A DNA stretch of 39,914 nt. It comes from Gammaproteobacteria bacterium. GTDB lineage: Bacteria > Pseudomonadota > Gammaproteobacteria > Acidiferrobacterales > UBA6901. Position numbers and translations under genes: made by a program. The notes beneath the pieces were generated by a model, which was not told the origin of the DNA, made no database searches, and worked only from the letters and a program-made list of their open reading frames with translations. Shown here one piece after another: positions 1 through 9,533 of the stretch. Position 1 is the stretch's first letter; each line of letters begins with the position of its first letter. The stretch covers positions 1 through 39,914 of the forward strand of contig JACREH010000022.1 in the NCBI GenBank assembly GCA_016218345.1. The letters are read 5' to 3'.

Positions 1-197
1 GCGTCGTCGCGCAGCCGCAGGCCGGCGTCGAACGGGTGGGCCATCGGCTCGACACCGGCGGTATCGACCTCGCGCATCTGCTCGATCAGTCCGAGGATGC
101 GCGACAGCGTCTCGGCGTAGGCCAGCGTTTCCTGCTCGCCGATCTCGAGGCGCGCCAGGTGCGCGATCTTGCTGACGTCGTTTTTATCCAAAGACAT
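1..197 (-). CDS. gatC: Asp/Glu-tRNA amidotransferase subunit C, N-terminal part
   Basis: The reading frame begins at the ATG at 195-197 and runs off the left edge, giving about 65 residues that start MSLDKNDVSKIAHLARLEI. This matches GatC, the small subunit of GatCAB, which stabilises the amidase and amidates misacylated Glu-tRNA(Gln) or Asp-tRNA(Asn). The IAHLARLEI helix and the later VEPMAHPFD segment are typical of the family. The full protein is usually about 95 residues, so roughly the last third is missing here. It is divergent from mreB, an arrangement common in Gamma- and Betaproteobacteria. The only Shine-Dalgarno-like bases (AGGG) lie in the dispersed repeat immediately upstream. 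Confidence 0.93.
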   Translation of the reverse strand, partial: MSLDKNDVSKIAHLARLEIGEQETLAYAETLSRILGLIEQMREVDTAGVEPMAHPFDAGLRLRDD

Positions 198-201
198 AAA
201 T

Positions 202-242
202 GAAGCCCTACTTCGCTGCGCTACGTTCGTCTTGCCATAAGA
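202..242 (+). repeat. Single copy of the GAAGCCCTACT repeat
   Basis: This 41-bp unit begins GAAGCCCTACTTCGC and ends CGTCTTGCCATAAGA. It matches three tandem units at 4687-4808 with only scattered differences. It occupies the gatC/mreB divergent gap and ends 4 bp before the gatC start codon, so it forms the gatC 5' leader. I see no coding potential in it. Confidence 0.85.
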
Positions 243-308
243 GTTAACTAGCCGGGGTGGCCCGAAGGCGGCCGCACGCTATCACAATCGGCGGTTTCGG
301 GCGACCGG

Positions 309-337
309 TTGAACCCGCGGGCGGCGGTTGATAGAGT
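309..337 (+). promoter_or_regulatory. Possible sigma-70 promoter for mreB
   Basis: TTGAAC at 309-314 and TAGAGT at 332-337 are separated by 17 bp, each matching four of six consensus positions. A start near 344 would leave a leader of about 37 nt before mreB. The match is moderate and unsupported by other evidence. Confidence 0.4.
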
Positions 338-371
338 AGCGAATTATACGTCAGCCCCGCCCTAGAGGTAG

Positions 372-1424
<1,053 letters not shown>

Positions 1425-1463
1425 CGTCGTCGGCCCGGCGGGCGTCGCACACGCGTAACGGGC

Positions 1464-2315
1464 ATGATCGATCTCGCCAGTTGGTCGACGCGCACACCGT
1501 CCAACCTGGTGCGTCTGGTTTTTGTCGCGCTGTTGTCGGTCGGGCTCATGATGCTCGACCATCAAGGCGAACGCCTTGCCAAGATCCGCTCGGTGTTGAG
1601 CATCGCGCTCTATCCCTTCCAGGCGGTCGCCACCGTGCCGACGCGCACCGGCGCCTGGTTGATTGAATTCTTTCGCAGCGACCGCGCCATGCGCGAGGAC
1701 TACGAAAAGCTGCGCGCCGACCGCCCGCTGCTGCTCGCCAAGCTCCAGAAGTACCAGGCGCTCGAGGCCGAAAACATCCACTTCCGACGACTGCTGAACG
1801 CCGCCGAACGCGTGTCGGAGCGCGCGCTGGTCGCGGAACTGCTCGAGGTCGGCCCGGAACCGTTCACCCGCAAGCTCGTGATCACCAAGGGCGGGCAGCA
1901 CGGCGTTTACCTGGGCCAACCGGTGATCGATGCACTCGGCATCATGGGCCAGGTCACCGAGGTCGATCCCTACACCAGCCGGGTGACGCTCATCACCGAC
2001 CCGAGCCACGCCATTCCCGTACAGGTCAACCGCAGCGGGCTGCGCGCCATGGTTTTCGGCACCGGCCAGGACGCGGTCGCGGTGCGCTATCTGACCGCGC
2101 TCGCCGATATCCAGGAAGGCGATCTGCTGGTCAGCTCCGGTCTCGGCGGCGGTTTTCCCGCCGGTTATCCGGTGGCGCGCGTGCGCCGCATCAACAACGA
2201 TCCGAACGAGGCGTTTCTGGCGATCGACGCCGAGCCGGTGGCGCAGATCGGCCACAACAAGGAGGTGCTGCTCATCTGGCCGGACAGCGCCGCCAAACCG
2301 CAGGCCAAGAAATGA
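1464..2315 (+). CDS. mreC: Rod shape-determining protein MreC
   Basis: This 283-residue protein has the MreC layout: a short cytoplasmic start, one membrane segment at about residues 14-33 (LVRLVFVALLSVGLMML), a charged periplasmic coiled coil at about 70-110, then the beta-rich MreC core. Recognisable core segments include ELLEVGPEPFTRKLVITKG, VIDALGIMGQVTEV, VTLITDPSHAIPVQVNRSG and GDLLVSSGLGGGFPAGYPVARV. MreC bridges MreB/MreD to PBP2 and activates it for side-wall synthesis. Its stop overlaps the mreD start by 4 bp (ATGA), which implies translational coupling. The length is close to the usual 270-370 range. Confidence 0.96.
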   Translation: MIDLASWSTRTPSNLVRLVFVALLSVGLMMLDHQGERLAKIRSVLSIALYPFQAVATVPTRTGAWLIEFFRSDRAMREDYEKLRADRPLLLAKLQKYQALEAENIHFRRLLNAAERVSERALVAELLEVGPEPFTRKLVITKGGQHGVYLGQPVIDALGIMGQVTEVDPYTSRVTLITDPSHAIPVQVNRSGLRAMVFGTGQDAVAVRYLTALADIQEGDLLVSSGLGGGFPAGYPVARVRRINNDPNEAFLAIDAEPVAQIGHNKEVLLIWPDSAAKPQAKK

Positions 2316-2803
2316 AACTCTCGAACGCCGCACGCGGCCGCCTGACCATCGTCGCCAGCTTCGCCGCGGCGCTGTTGCTGGCGATCGTGCCCGGCCCGGA
2401 TTGGGCCGAGCCGTTCCGGCCCGAATGGGTCGGGCTGGTGCTCATCTACTGGTGCATGGCCACGCCCCAGCGTGTCGGCGTCGGCGTCGGCTGGTCGGTC
2501 GGGCTCATGCTCGATGTGCTGTACGGTTCGCTGCTCGGCCAACACGCGCTCGCCAAGGCGGCGATCGCCTACCTGACGGTGCGCTTTCACACCCAGTTGC
2601 GCATGTTTCCGCGCTGGCAGCAGGCGGCGAGCGTCCTGGTGCTGGTCGCCATCAATCACCTGCTGGTGCTGTGGGCCAAGGCGCTCGCCAGCGAGGCGCC
2701 GGTCGGCTGGTCGTACTGGACCCCGAGCATCGTCAGCATGCTCGTCTGGCCGTGGTTGTTCGTGATCCTGCGCGATATCCGCCGGCGCGCCAAACTCGCT
2801 TGA
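2312..2803 (+). CDS. mreD: Rod shape-determining protein MreD
   Basis: This is a hydrophobic 163-residue membrane protein with about five predicted helices. The start overlaps the mreC stop. Features of MreD include the first membrane segment (TIVASFAAALLLAIVPGP), RPEWVGLVLIYWCMATPQRVGVGVGWSVGLMLDVLYGSLLGQHALA, and a final helix ending in a basic tail (RDIRRRAKLA). MreD is the third partner of the MreBCD scaffold in the inner membrane and modulates how MreC contacts PBP2. Sequence is weakly conserved in the family, so the call rests on size, topology, the GxxxDxLxGSLLGQHAL region and position between mreC and mrdA. Confidence 0.95.
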   Translation: MKLSNAARGRLTIVASFAAALLLAIVPGPDWAEPFRPEWVGLVLIYWCMATPQRVGVGVGWSVGLMLDVLYGSLLGQHALAKAAIAYLTVRFHTQLRMFPRWQQAASVLVLVAINHLLVLWAKALASEAPVGWSYWTPSIVSMLVWPWLFVILRDIRRRAKLA

Positions 2804-2810
2804 GTCTTCG

Positions 2811-4685
2811 ATGAAGCGACCCGCGATCAAGGATTACCTGCGGGAATCCCGGCTGTTCAACCTGCGCGTCGGCATCAGCCTGGCGCTGGTCGCGTCGCTG
2901 GCGCTGATCCTGTTCGTCCGCCTGGTGTATTTACAGGTCGTGAGCCATCGCCACTACGCCACACTCTCCCAGGAAAACAGCGTCAAGCCGCTGCCGATCC
3001 CGGCGGTGCGCGGCCTGATCCTCGACCGCAACGGCGTGGTCCTGGCCCAGAACTTTCCGGTGCTGACGCTCGAGATCACGCCCTATCAGGTCGCCAACAT
3101 GAAGGCGCTGCTCGAGGAGCTCGGGACGGTGGTGACGCTCAACGAGCGCGATCTCAAGAATTTCGAGCGCCAGCGGCGCTCGCGCCCGCGCTTCGAGAGC
3201 CTGGCGATCCGCACCCAGTTGAGCGAGGAGGAGGCGGCGCGCTTCGCCGTCAACCGCCATCGCTTCAACGGCGTCGAGCTGCGCGCCCGCCTGCAACGCC
3301 ATTATCCGCACGGCGGGCTGGCGGTGCACGCGCTCGGCTATGTCGGCCGGATCAACGAGGCCGAGGCCGAGGCGGTCGACAAGGCCGCCTATCGCGGCAG
3401 CCAGCACATCGGCAAGCTCGGCGTCGAGCAGAGTTACGAGGACATCCTGCTCGGCGAGGTCGGCGCCGAGAAGGTCGAGACCAACGCCCACGGGCGGGCG
3501 CTGCGGGTATTGGAGCGCATCGCACCCAAGGCCGGTTACAACCTTTATCTCAATCTCGACATCAAGCTGCAGGCGATCGCCGAGCAAAGCCTCGGCCAGT
3601 ACAAGGGTGCGGTGGTGGCGATCGAGCCCAAGAGCGGCGCGGTGCTGGCGTTCGCCAGCACCCCGACCTACGACCCCAACCCGTTCGTGAACGGCATCGA
3701 CACCGAATCCTACCAGGTGCTGCGCGACAACCGCGACAAACCGCTCATCAACCGCGCGCTCTACGGCCGCTACGCGCCGGGCTCGACCATCAAGGCGTTT
3801 CTCGGGCTGGCGGCGCTGGAATTCAATCAAGATCCGGAGCGCACCGTGTTCTGCCCCGGGTGGTACAGCCTGCCCGGCGATACCCACCGGTTCCGCTGCT
3901 GGAAAAAGGACGGCCACGGCGCGGTCAACCTGCACGACGCGGTGGTGCAATCCTGCGATGTGTACTTCTACCAGCTCGCGGTGAAGCTCGGCATCGAGCG
4001 TATGCATAGTTTCCTGTCCGGCTTCGGTTTCGGCGCCAAGACCGGCGTCGATCTGAAAGGCGAGTCGGGGGGGTTGCTGCCGTCGCCGGCCTGGAAAAAG
4101 GCCCGCGGCCTGCCGTGGTACGGCGGCGAAACCGTGGTCACCGGCATCGGCCAGGGCCCGATCCTGGTCACGCCTCTGCAACTCGCCGCCGCCACGGCCG
4201 CGCTCGCCAACCGCGGCGTGCGCCTGCAACCGCACATGGCCCGCGGTTTCATCGATCCCAAGAGCCGCGAGTTGCAGCTCTTCGAACCGCAGCCGCTCGA
4301 ACCGCTGGCGCTCCAGAACGACGAGCACCTGGAGGCCACGCTGCGCAATCTCACCGACGTGGTGCACGGCGCCGGCGGCACGGCGCGCGGCATCGGCCTG
4401 ACCGCGCCCTACAAAATCGCCGGCAAGACCGGCACCGCCCAGGTCAAGGCCATCGGTCAACACGAGGTATACGTCGAGGGCGCCGTGCCCCTGCACCTGC
4501 GCGACCATGCGCTGTTCGTGGCGTTCGCGCCGGTCGACAATCCCCAGATCGCGGTGGCGGTGATCGCCGAAAACGGCGGCCACGGCAGTTCGACCGCCGC
4601 GCCGATCGCCCGCAAGGTGATGGACTATTACCTGCTCGGCCGCGACCGGCCGCTGGTCAACGTGCCGGCCGGCGAGGCGGATTAA
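2811..4685 (+). CDS. mrdA: Penicillin-binding protein 2 (elongasome transpeptidase)
   Basis: This 624-residue class B PBP is the transpeptidase of the elongasome, working with RodA. It has one N-terminal membrane segment (about residues 22-44), a pedestal domain containing the conserved PAVRGLILDRNG, then the transpeptidase domain. The three active-site motifs are all present: S325-T-I-K328 (in YAPGSTIKAF), S381-C-D383, and K539-T-G-T542. The length is close to E. coli PBP2 (633). It lies 7 bp after mreD. After its TAA at 4683-4685 the operon is interrupted by three tandem 44-bp repeats before rodA; in many relatives these genes are adjacent or overlapping. Confidence 0.97.
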   Translation: MKRPAIKDYLRESRLFNLRVGISLALVASLALILFVRLVYLQVVSHRHYATLSQENSVKPLPIPAVRGLILDRNGVVLAQNFPVLTLEITPYQVANMKALLEELGTVVTLNERDLKNFERQRRSRPRFESLAIRTQLSEEEAARFAVNRHRFNGVELRARLQRHYPHGGLAVHALGYVGRINEAEAEAVDKAAYRGSQHIGKLGVEQSYEDILLGEVGAEKVETNAHGRALRVLERIAPKAGYNLYLNLDIKLQAIAEQSLGQYKGAVVAIEPKSGAVLAFASTPTYDPNPFVNGIDTESYQVLRDNRDKPLINRALYGRYAPGSTIKAFLGLAALEFNQDPERTVFCPGWYSLPGDTHRFRCWKKDGHGAVNLHDAVVQSCDVYFYQLAVKLGIERMHSFLSGFGFGAKTGVDLKGESGGLLPSPAWKKARGLPWYGGETVVTGIGQGPILVTPLQLAAATAALANRGVRLQPHMARGFIDPKSRELQLFEPQPLEPLALQNDEHLEATLRNLTDVVHGAGGTARGIGLTAPYKIAGKTGTAQVKAIGQHEVYVEGAVPLHLRDHALFVAFAPVDNPQIAVAVIAENGGHGSSTAAPIARKVMDYYLLGRDRPLVNVPAGEAD

Positions 4686-4686
4686 T

Positions 4687-4808
4687 GAAGCCCTACTGCG
4701 CTCCGCTACGTTCGTCTTGTCATAAGAAACGAAGCCCTACTTCGCTTCGCTTCGTTCGTCTTACCATAAGACGCGAAGCCCTACTGCGCTCCGCTCGTTC
4801 GTCTGGTC
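4687..4808 (+). repeat. Three tandem 44-bp repeat units between mrdA and rodA
   Basis: Units begin exactly 44 bp apart at 4687, 4731 and 4775. Each starts GAAGCCCTACT, continues with a CGCT/TTCGC-rich middle and CGTTCGTCTT, and the first two end CATAAGA. The third unit has a small deletion in its middle and diverges at the end. A fourth copy is at 202-242. The period is not a multiple of three. The repeats fill the whole mrdA-rodA gap. This is not a CRISPR array, as there are no spacers. Confidence 0.9.
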
Positions 4809-4818
4809 AAAATATAAA

Positions 4819-5907
4819 ATGAAACTGTTCGGCGTCTATCGTATCCGCATCGACCGGCCGCTGTTCTTCGCGCTGCTGATCCCGGCGGCCTTGAGCCTGC
4901 TGATTCTGTACTCGGCCACCGGCCAGAACCTCGACATCGTGATCCGCCACGCGCTGCGCCTGGCGGTCGGCTTCGGCATCATGCTGGCGATCGCCCAGAT
5001 CCGCCCCGAGACGCTGGCGCGCTGGACACCCTATCTCTTCGGCCTGGGCGTACTGTTGCTGATCGCCGTGCTGGGCGTCGGCAGCGTATCCAAGGGCGCG
5101 CAACGCTGGCTCAACCTGGGGGTGGTGCGCATCCAGCCCTCGGAGATCATGAAGCTCGCGGTGCCGATGATGCTCGGCTGGTATTTCGCGCGCTCCAGCG
5201 TGCCGCCGCGGCTGTCGCAACTGGCGGTCGCGGCGCTCGTCATCCTGATCCCGGCGCTGCTGGTCGCGAAGCAGCCGGACCTCGGCACCGCCGTGCTCAT
5301 CGTCGGCGCCGGCGGCTTGATCCTGTTCCTGGCCGGCATGGGCTGGCGCACCATGGCCGTGATCGCCGGCCTGACCGGCGCCGCCCTGCCGGTGCTCTGG
5401 TCCTATCTGCACGACTACCAGCGCAAGCGCATTTTCACGCTGCTCGATCCGACCTCCGATCCGCTCGGCGCCGGCTATCACACCATTCAATCCATGATCG
5501 CCATCGGCTCCGGCGGCTTCTTCGGCAAGGGCTGGCTGAACAGCACCCAGGCGCACCTCGAATACCTGCCGGAGAGTTCCACCGACTTCGTGTTCGCGGT
5601 ATTCGCCGAGGAATTCGGGCTGCTCGGCATCGTAATATTGCTGTCGGTGTATCTGTACATCGTGGGTCGCGGACTGATGATCGCGTTCTTCGCCCAGGAT
5701 ACCTATGCGCGCCTGCTGGCCGGCGGCCTGGCGCTCAGTTTTTTTCTGTATTTTTTCATCAACGTCGGCATGGTGAGCGGCATCCTGCCGGTGGTGGGCG
5801 TGCCGCTGCCGCTGATCAGCTACGGCGGCACGTCGCTGGTGACGCTGATGGCGGCGTTCGGTATGCTTATGAGCATACACACCCACCGCAAGATCGTGGC
5901 GACATGA
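4819..5907 (+). CDS. rodA: SEDS peptidoglycan glycosyltransferase RodA
   Basis: This 362-residue multi-pass membrane protein has about ten predicted helices. RodA polymerises lipid II into glycan strands in the elongasome with PBP2. Family landmarks include PSEIMKLAVPMMLGWYF, LLVAKQPDLGTAVLIV, the periplasmic loop with GAGYHTIQSMIAIGSGGFFGKGW followed by LEYLPESSTDFVFAVFAEEFG, and the late PLPLISYGGTSLV motif. The start sits directly after the 44-bp repeats and lacks a recognisable Shine-Dalgarno (upstream is AAAATATAAA). That is odd for an operon gene and may mean the repeats uncoupled it from mrdA. Its stop overlaps the mltB start by 4 bp. Confidence 0.97.
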   Translation: MKLFGVYRIRIDRPLFFALLIPAALSLLILYSATGQNLDIVIRHALRLAVGFGIMLAIAQIRPETLARWTPYLFGLGVLLLIAVLGVGSVSKGAQRWLNLGVVRIQPSEIMKLAVPMMLGWYFARSSVPPRLSQLAVAALVILIPALLVAKQPDLGTAVLIVGAGGLILFLAGMGWRTMAVIAGLTGAALPVLWSYLHDYQRKRIFTLLDPTSDPLGAGYHTIQSMIAIGSGGFFGKGWLNSTQAHLEYLPESSTDFVFAVFAEEFGLLGIVILLSVYLYIVGRGLMIAFFAQDTYARLLAGGLALSFFLYFFINVGMVSGILPVVGVPLPLISYGGTSLVTLMAAFGMLMSIHTHRKIVAT

Positions 5908-6917
5908 GCATGTTTCAGCGCACGCATGAAATAACCCCACGGTTCCGGACGGGCATTCACGCCGCCTTGCTGGCGTCGATTTTTCTCCTGCCAATGCCGG
6001 CGGCGGCGATCGAGATCGACGACTACCCGGCGCTCGTCGAGTTCATCGACAAGATGCACGACCGCCACGGTTTTTCCAAGGTCACGTTGCGCAACTGGTT
6101 CGGCCAGGCGCGTATCGTGCCGGAGATCGTCGAGGCGATCAGCCGCCCCAAGGAAGACCTGCCGTGGCATGAATACCGGAAGATATTCGTCACCGAGGAG
6201 CGCACCGCGCGCGGCGTCGAGTATTGGAAGGACAACGCCGCCAGCCTGGAGCGCGCGCGCCGCGATTACGGCGTCGAGCCGGAGGTGATCGTCGCGATCA
6301 TCGGCATCGAAACGCGCTACGGCAAGAACACCGGCCGTCACCAGGTGTTGAGCGCGCTCGCCACCCTGACCCTGGAATACCCGCGCCGCAGCGAGTTCTT
6401 CCGCAAGGAATTGGAGCAATTCCTGCTGCTGGCGCGCGAACTCAAGGTCGACCCGCTCAAGATCAAGGGCTCGTATGCCGGCGCCATGGGCGCGCCGCAG
6501 TTCATGCCGAGCAGCTACCGCCATTACGCGGTCGATTTCGACAAGGACGGCAAGCGCGACCTGCTCGCCAACACCGAGGACGTGATCGGCAGCGTGGCCA
6601 ATTACTTGAAGAAACACGGCTGGCAACCGGGCGAGACCATCACGCGCGATCTCTATCTCGAGGACTGGCTGCATGTCTTGATCCGCAGCCTGCAGCCGGC
6701 CATGACCGCCGACAACACGGTCAAGCCGGTGTCGGCGGTGATCGTCGCACCGGAGGCGGCGCCGGTAGTCACCCTGGAGGGCGAGGACGGCCCGATCTAC
6801 CGCTTCGGATATACCAATTTGAACGTCATCATGCGCTACAATACGAGCAAGCGTTATGCCATGGCGGTGTTCGAATTGAGCCAGGATTTGCGCAAGCGTT
6901 ACGACGAGGCCCCATGA
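5904..6917 (+). CDS. mltB: Lytic murein transglycosylase B
   Basis: This 337-residue MltB-type (GH103) enzyme cleaves the MurNAc-GlcNAc bond with formation of 1,6-anhydroMurNAc. An N-terminal signal sequence (about residues 17-36, ending PMPAAA) directs it to the periplasm. I see no lipobox cysteine, so this copy is probably soluble, unlike E. coli MltB. The catalytic glutamate is in IIGIETRYGKNTG (Glu136). Further family motifs are GSYAGAMGAPQFMPSSYRHYAVDFDKDGKRDLL and DVIGSVANYLKKHGW. It overlaps both neighbours by 4 bp (rodA and rlpA), so the three are translationally coupled and likely act on the same side-wall glycan. Confidence 0.96.
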   Translation: MSMFQRTHEITPRFRTGIHAALLASIFLLPMPAAAIEIDDYPALVEFIDKMHDRHGFSKVTLRNWFGQARIVPEIVEAISRPKEDLPWHEYRKIFVTEERTARGVEYWKDNAASLERARRDYGVEPEVIVAIIGIETRYGKNTGRHQVLSALATLTLEYPRRSEFFRKELEQFLLLARELKVDPLKIKGSYAGAMGAPQFMPSSYRHYAVDFDKDGKRDLLANTEDVIGSVANYLKKHGWQPGETITRDLYLEDWLHVLIRSLQPAMTADNTVKPVSAVIVAPEAAPVVTLEGEDGPIYRFGYTNLNVIMRYNTSKRYAMAVFELSQDLRKRYDEAP

Positions 6918-7798
6918 ACCGGCGCCGTCTCGCACTTTTTTCGGTTTTGTTGGTCGTAACCGCGTGCAGTTCGACGCCGCGTCGCGACGGCGGCTATTAC
7001 CAGGACGACGGCCCGCACGCCTCAACACCGGTCGACATCTGGCAGGTGCCGGAACCCGCGCCGAAACGCGAACCGCTCAGCAAGTACGGCAACAAACCCT
7101 ATACCGTGTTCAACAAAACCTATTACCCGCTGACCGACGCCAAGGATTACCGCGAGCGCGGCGTCGCCTCCTGGTACGGCCGCAAGTTCCACGGCCAGCG
7201 CGCCTCGAGCGGCGAGACTTACGATATGTATGCGCTCACCGCCGCGCACAAGACCCTGCCGCTACCGAGCTATGCGCGCGTGCGCAATCTCTCCAACAAC
7301 CGCAGCATCGTGGTGCGGGTGATCGACCGCGGCCCGTTCCTGGACAACCGCCTGATCGATCTGTCCTACACCGCCGCCGCGCGCCTTGGTATCCTCGGCA
7401 CCGGCACCGGTCTGGTCGAGGTCGAGGGCCTGATACCGGGCGAATCGCCGCCCGACAGCAGACTCGCGGCAAGCGAGCCGCTGGGCGCGGAGGCCAAGCC
7501 GGTGACCATGGCGGGCGTGATCGCCGGAACCCCGGATCGGGCGCCCGCGCCGCCGGCCACGGCACCGCGCCTGTACGTACAGGCCGGCGCGTTCACCAAC
7601 CTCGACAACGCCCGCGCGCTGCGGGCACGCCTGGAGAACGGCGATTTTACGTCCATCGAGATTCAATCCGCCCGGCTCGAACATCAGATCGTGCATCGCG
7701 TGCGCATCGGCCCGCTGCCGAGCGTCGAGGAAGGCGACCGCGTGGCGGCGCGCGTGACGAACCTCGGCGTCAACAACGCCTACCTGATCGTGGAATAA
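6914..7798 (+). CDS. rlpA: RlpA-like septal ring lytic transglycosylase/lipoprotein with SPOR domain
   Basis: The start at 6914 overlaps the mltB stop (ATGA) and gives 294 residues. A lipoprotein signal ends VVTAC, with Cys18 as the lipidated residue. A double-psi beta-barrel domain follows (about 75-165: ERGVASWYGRKFHGQRASSGE, then VRVIDRGPFLDNRLIDLSYTAA). A flexible Pro/Ala linker leads to a C-terminal SPOR domain (about 215-294, beginning LYVQAGAFTNLDNARALRARL). SPOR domains bind denuded glycan at division sites. In Pseudomonas RlpA is a transglycosylase specific for strands lacking stem peptides. This fits the neighbouring dacA and mltB. A longer frame reading into mltB is open upstream but is not the gene. 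Confidence 0.95.
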   Translation: MNRRRLALFSVLLVVTACSSTPRRDGGYYQDDGPHASTPVDIWQVPEPAPKREPLSKYGNKPYTVFNKTYYPLTDAKDYRERGVASWYGRKFHGQRASSGETYDMYALTAAHKTLPLPSYARVRNLSNNRSIVVRVIDRGPFLDNRLIDLSYTAAARLGILGTGTGLVEVEGLIPGESPPDSRLAASEPLGAEAKPVTMAGVIAGTPDRAPAPPATAPRLYVQAGAFTNLDNARALRARLENGDFTSIEIQSARLEHQIVHRVRIGPLPSVEEGDRVAARVTNLGVNNAYLIVE

Positions 7799-7831
7799 CC
7801 GCGTTACCCCAACACCCATCCCGAGTTTGCA

Positions 7832-9007
7832 ATGAAAAAATTCACGCCTGTACTTCTGCTGTTGTTCTGTGTCTGCGCCATGGCCGATCCCGGTCTGATA
7901 ACGCCGTCCAATGGTGGGCCGGTGTCGCGGGAGGCGGGAAGCCGGGAGCGGCCCCCGCCCAGGATCGACGCCAAATCCTGGATGGTCGCCGACTTCCACA
8001 GCGGCCAGGTGCTGGCGGAATATCGCGCCGACGAGCGCATCGATCCGGCCAGCCTCACCAAGCTCATGACCGCCTATGTGGTGTTCAAGGATTTGCGCGC
8101 CGGCAAGTTCAAGCTCGGCGATTCCATCAAGATCAGCAACACCGCCTGGCGCATGCCCGGCTCGCGCATGTTCGTGCGCGCCGGCAGCGCGGTGAGCGCC
8201 GAGGATTTGGTCAAGGGGCTCTTGATCCCATCCGGCAACGACGCCGCCGTGGCGCTCGCCGAGCACCTGGCCGGCAACGAAACCGCGTTCGTCGCGCGCA
8301 TGAACGCCGAGGCGCGGACCTTGAGTCTGGTCAACACCCGCTTCGCCAACAGCACCGGCCTGCCGGCGGCCGACCACTACAGCAGCGCGCGCGACCTCAC
8401 GCGCCTGGCCGGGTTTCTGATCCGCGATTTTCCCGAGTACTACCACTGGAACGCCGCCAAGGAATATAACTACGGCGGCATCACCCAGTACAACCGCAAC
8501 GCGCTGTTGTGGCGCGACGGCGGCGTGGACGGCATCAAGACCGGCCACACGCGCGCCGCTGGGTATTGCATCGTCGCCTCGGCGACGCGCGACAAGATGC
8601 GCCTGATCTCGACGGTGCTGGGCGCGCCCAGCGAACAGGCCCGCACCGAGGCCGGCCGGGCGCTGCTCGACTTCGGTTTCGACAATTTCGAGACCCGCCT
8701 GCTCTATCAGGCCACCGTCCCGGCCACCGAGGTGCGCGTGTGGATGGGCGAGACCGAAACGCTGCCGGTCGGCATCGGCCGCGACCTCTATCTCACCCTG
8801 CCGCGCGGCGCGCACACCAAGCTCGAGGCCAACGTCGCGGTGAAAGACGCCCAGGCCCCGATCCGCCTCGGCCAGCCGCTCGGCACGCTGAACCTGAGTC
8901 TCGACAAAAAAACCATCGCCGATTATCCGCTGGTGGCGCTGCGCGCGGTCGACAGCGGGAATTTATTGCAGCGCGGCATGGATAGCGTGCGGTTGTGGTT
9001 TAAATAG
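7832..9007 (+). CDS. dacA: D-alanyl-D-alanine carboxypeptidase (PBP5/6 type)
   Basis: This 391-residue protein trims the terminal D-Ala from peptidoglycan pentapeptides. A signal sequence covers about residues 1-18 (MKKFTPVLLLLFCVCAMA). The penicillin-binding motifs are S74-L-T-K77, S134-G-N136 and K236-T-G238, in the order and spacing of the S11 peptidase family. A C-terminal beta-domain follows from about residue 285, and the last 20 residues (GNLLQRGMDSVRLWFK) form the amphipathic membrane anchor of PBP5/6. The gene could be called dacA or dacC; the sequence does not separate them. A D-amino-acid aminotransferase lies downstream, but after an 845-bp non-coding stretch. Confidence 0.96.
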   Translation: MKKFTPVLLLLFCVCAMADPGLITPSNGGPVSREAGSRERPPPRIDAKSWMVADFHSGQVLAEYRADERIDPASLTKLMTAYVVFKDLRAGKFKLGDSIKISNTAWRMPGSRMFVRAGSAVSAEDLVKGLLIPSGNDAAVALAEHLAGNETAFVARMNAEARTLSLVNTRFANSTGLPAADHYSSARDLTRLAGFLIRDFPEYYHWNAAKEYNYGGITQYNRNALLWRDGGVDGIKTGHTRAAGYCIVASATRDKMRLISTVLGAPSEQARTEAGRALLDFGFDNFETRLLYQATVPATEVRVWMGETETLPVGIGRDLYLTLPRGAHTKLEANVAVKDAQAPIRLGQPLGTLNLSLDKKTIADYPLVALRAVDSGNLLQRGMDSVRLWFK

Positions 9008-9060
9008 GTCCTGGCGGACAGGTTGTTTGTATCGCTCACGCGATGAATTTTATTTTGCGG

Positions 9061-9418
9061 TTCCCGCACCGCGGGCGGGGTACTTAGACTCAGACCCTCC
9101 CTGGTCTTCGCCCTGACGGGCAGACCTTAAACGGTCTGTCCAAATTCGCTCCCAGCGAATTTGTCTTGTCGCGACAAGACCCGTTTGCCGGGAGCAAACG
9201 GGCGCCGCGCGTAAGCGCGCCCGTAAGGGGCCACACCAGGGAAGGTGCAGCGCAAAGTACCCAAAGAAGCGCCTCCCCTCCGGCGCGACTACCCCTGCGC
9301 TTCTCGACCGAGGCGGGGGTTGGCCGACAGGACTGTCCCTGTCCTGCGGCCAACGCGCGCCTCCCGGGCGCGCCCCTGGCGGGCCTGATCCACCTCGGCC
9401 TCCGATGCTCGGCGCGCC
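9061..9418 (-). repeat. Structured hairpin-rich element, copy A (minus orientation)
   Basis: This stretch holds a run of strong inverted repeats: CAGACC/GGTCTG (9121-9138), AAATTCGCT/AGCGAATTT (9142-9162), a perfect 18-bp palindrome (9163-9180), and CCCGTTTGC/GCAAACGGG (9180-9202). A long hairpin at 9319-9354 has an 8-bp outer stem, a one-base bulge and a 6-bp inner stem. Read on the minus strand, the part from about 9418 down to 9290 aligns with copy B at 9534-9660. Both share CGAGCA, GGCCCGCCAGGGGCGCGC, a GCGCGC hairpin, the bulged hairpin and GAGCGCAGGG or GAAGCGCAGGG. Open frames here look spurious, with high-Arg/Pro/Gly composition. Confidence 0.75.
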
Positions 9419-9467
9419 GGAAAGGGGGAACGTCAACACCTTCAAACCAACCCCCGAACGTCAAAAA

Positions 9468-9487
9468 CCTAAACCCAAGGGTTTAGG
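9468..9487. repeat. Palindrome at the axis of the two hairpin elements
   Basis: CCTAAACCC at 9468-9476 and GGGTTTAGG at 9479-9487 are separated by AA, flanked by A-rich and T-rich tracts. Further TTTAGG-like runs follow to about 9520. The palindrome lies near the midpoint between copies A and B. The resemblance to a telomere repeat is superficial. Confidence 0.8.
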
Positions 9488-9533
9488 GTTTTGGATTTCG
9501 GGTTCGGTTTTAGGTTTAGGTGTCGCCCCTTGA

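Noticed and set aside
4687-4808. Short CRISPR-like array
   Set aside because: Units are contiguous at 44 bp without unique spacers, and no cas gene is in the window.
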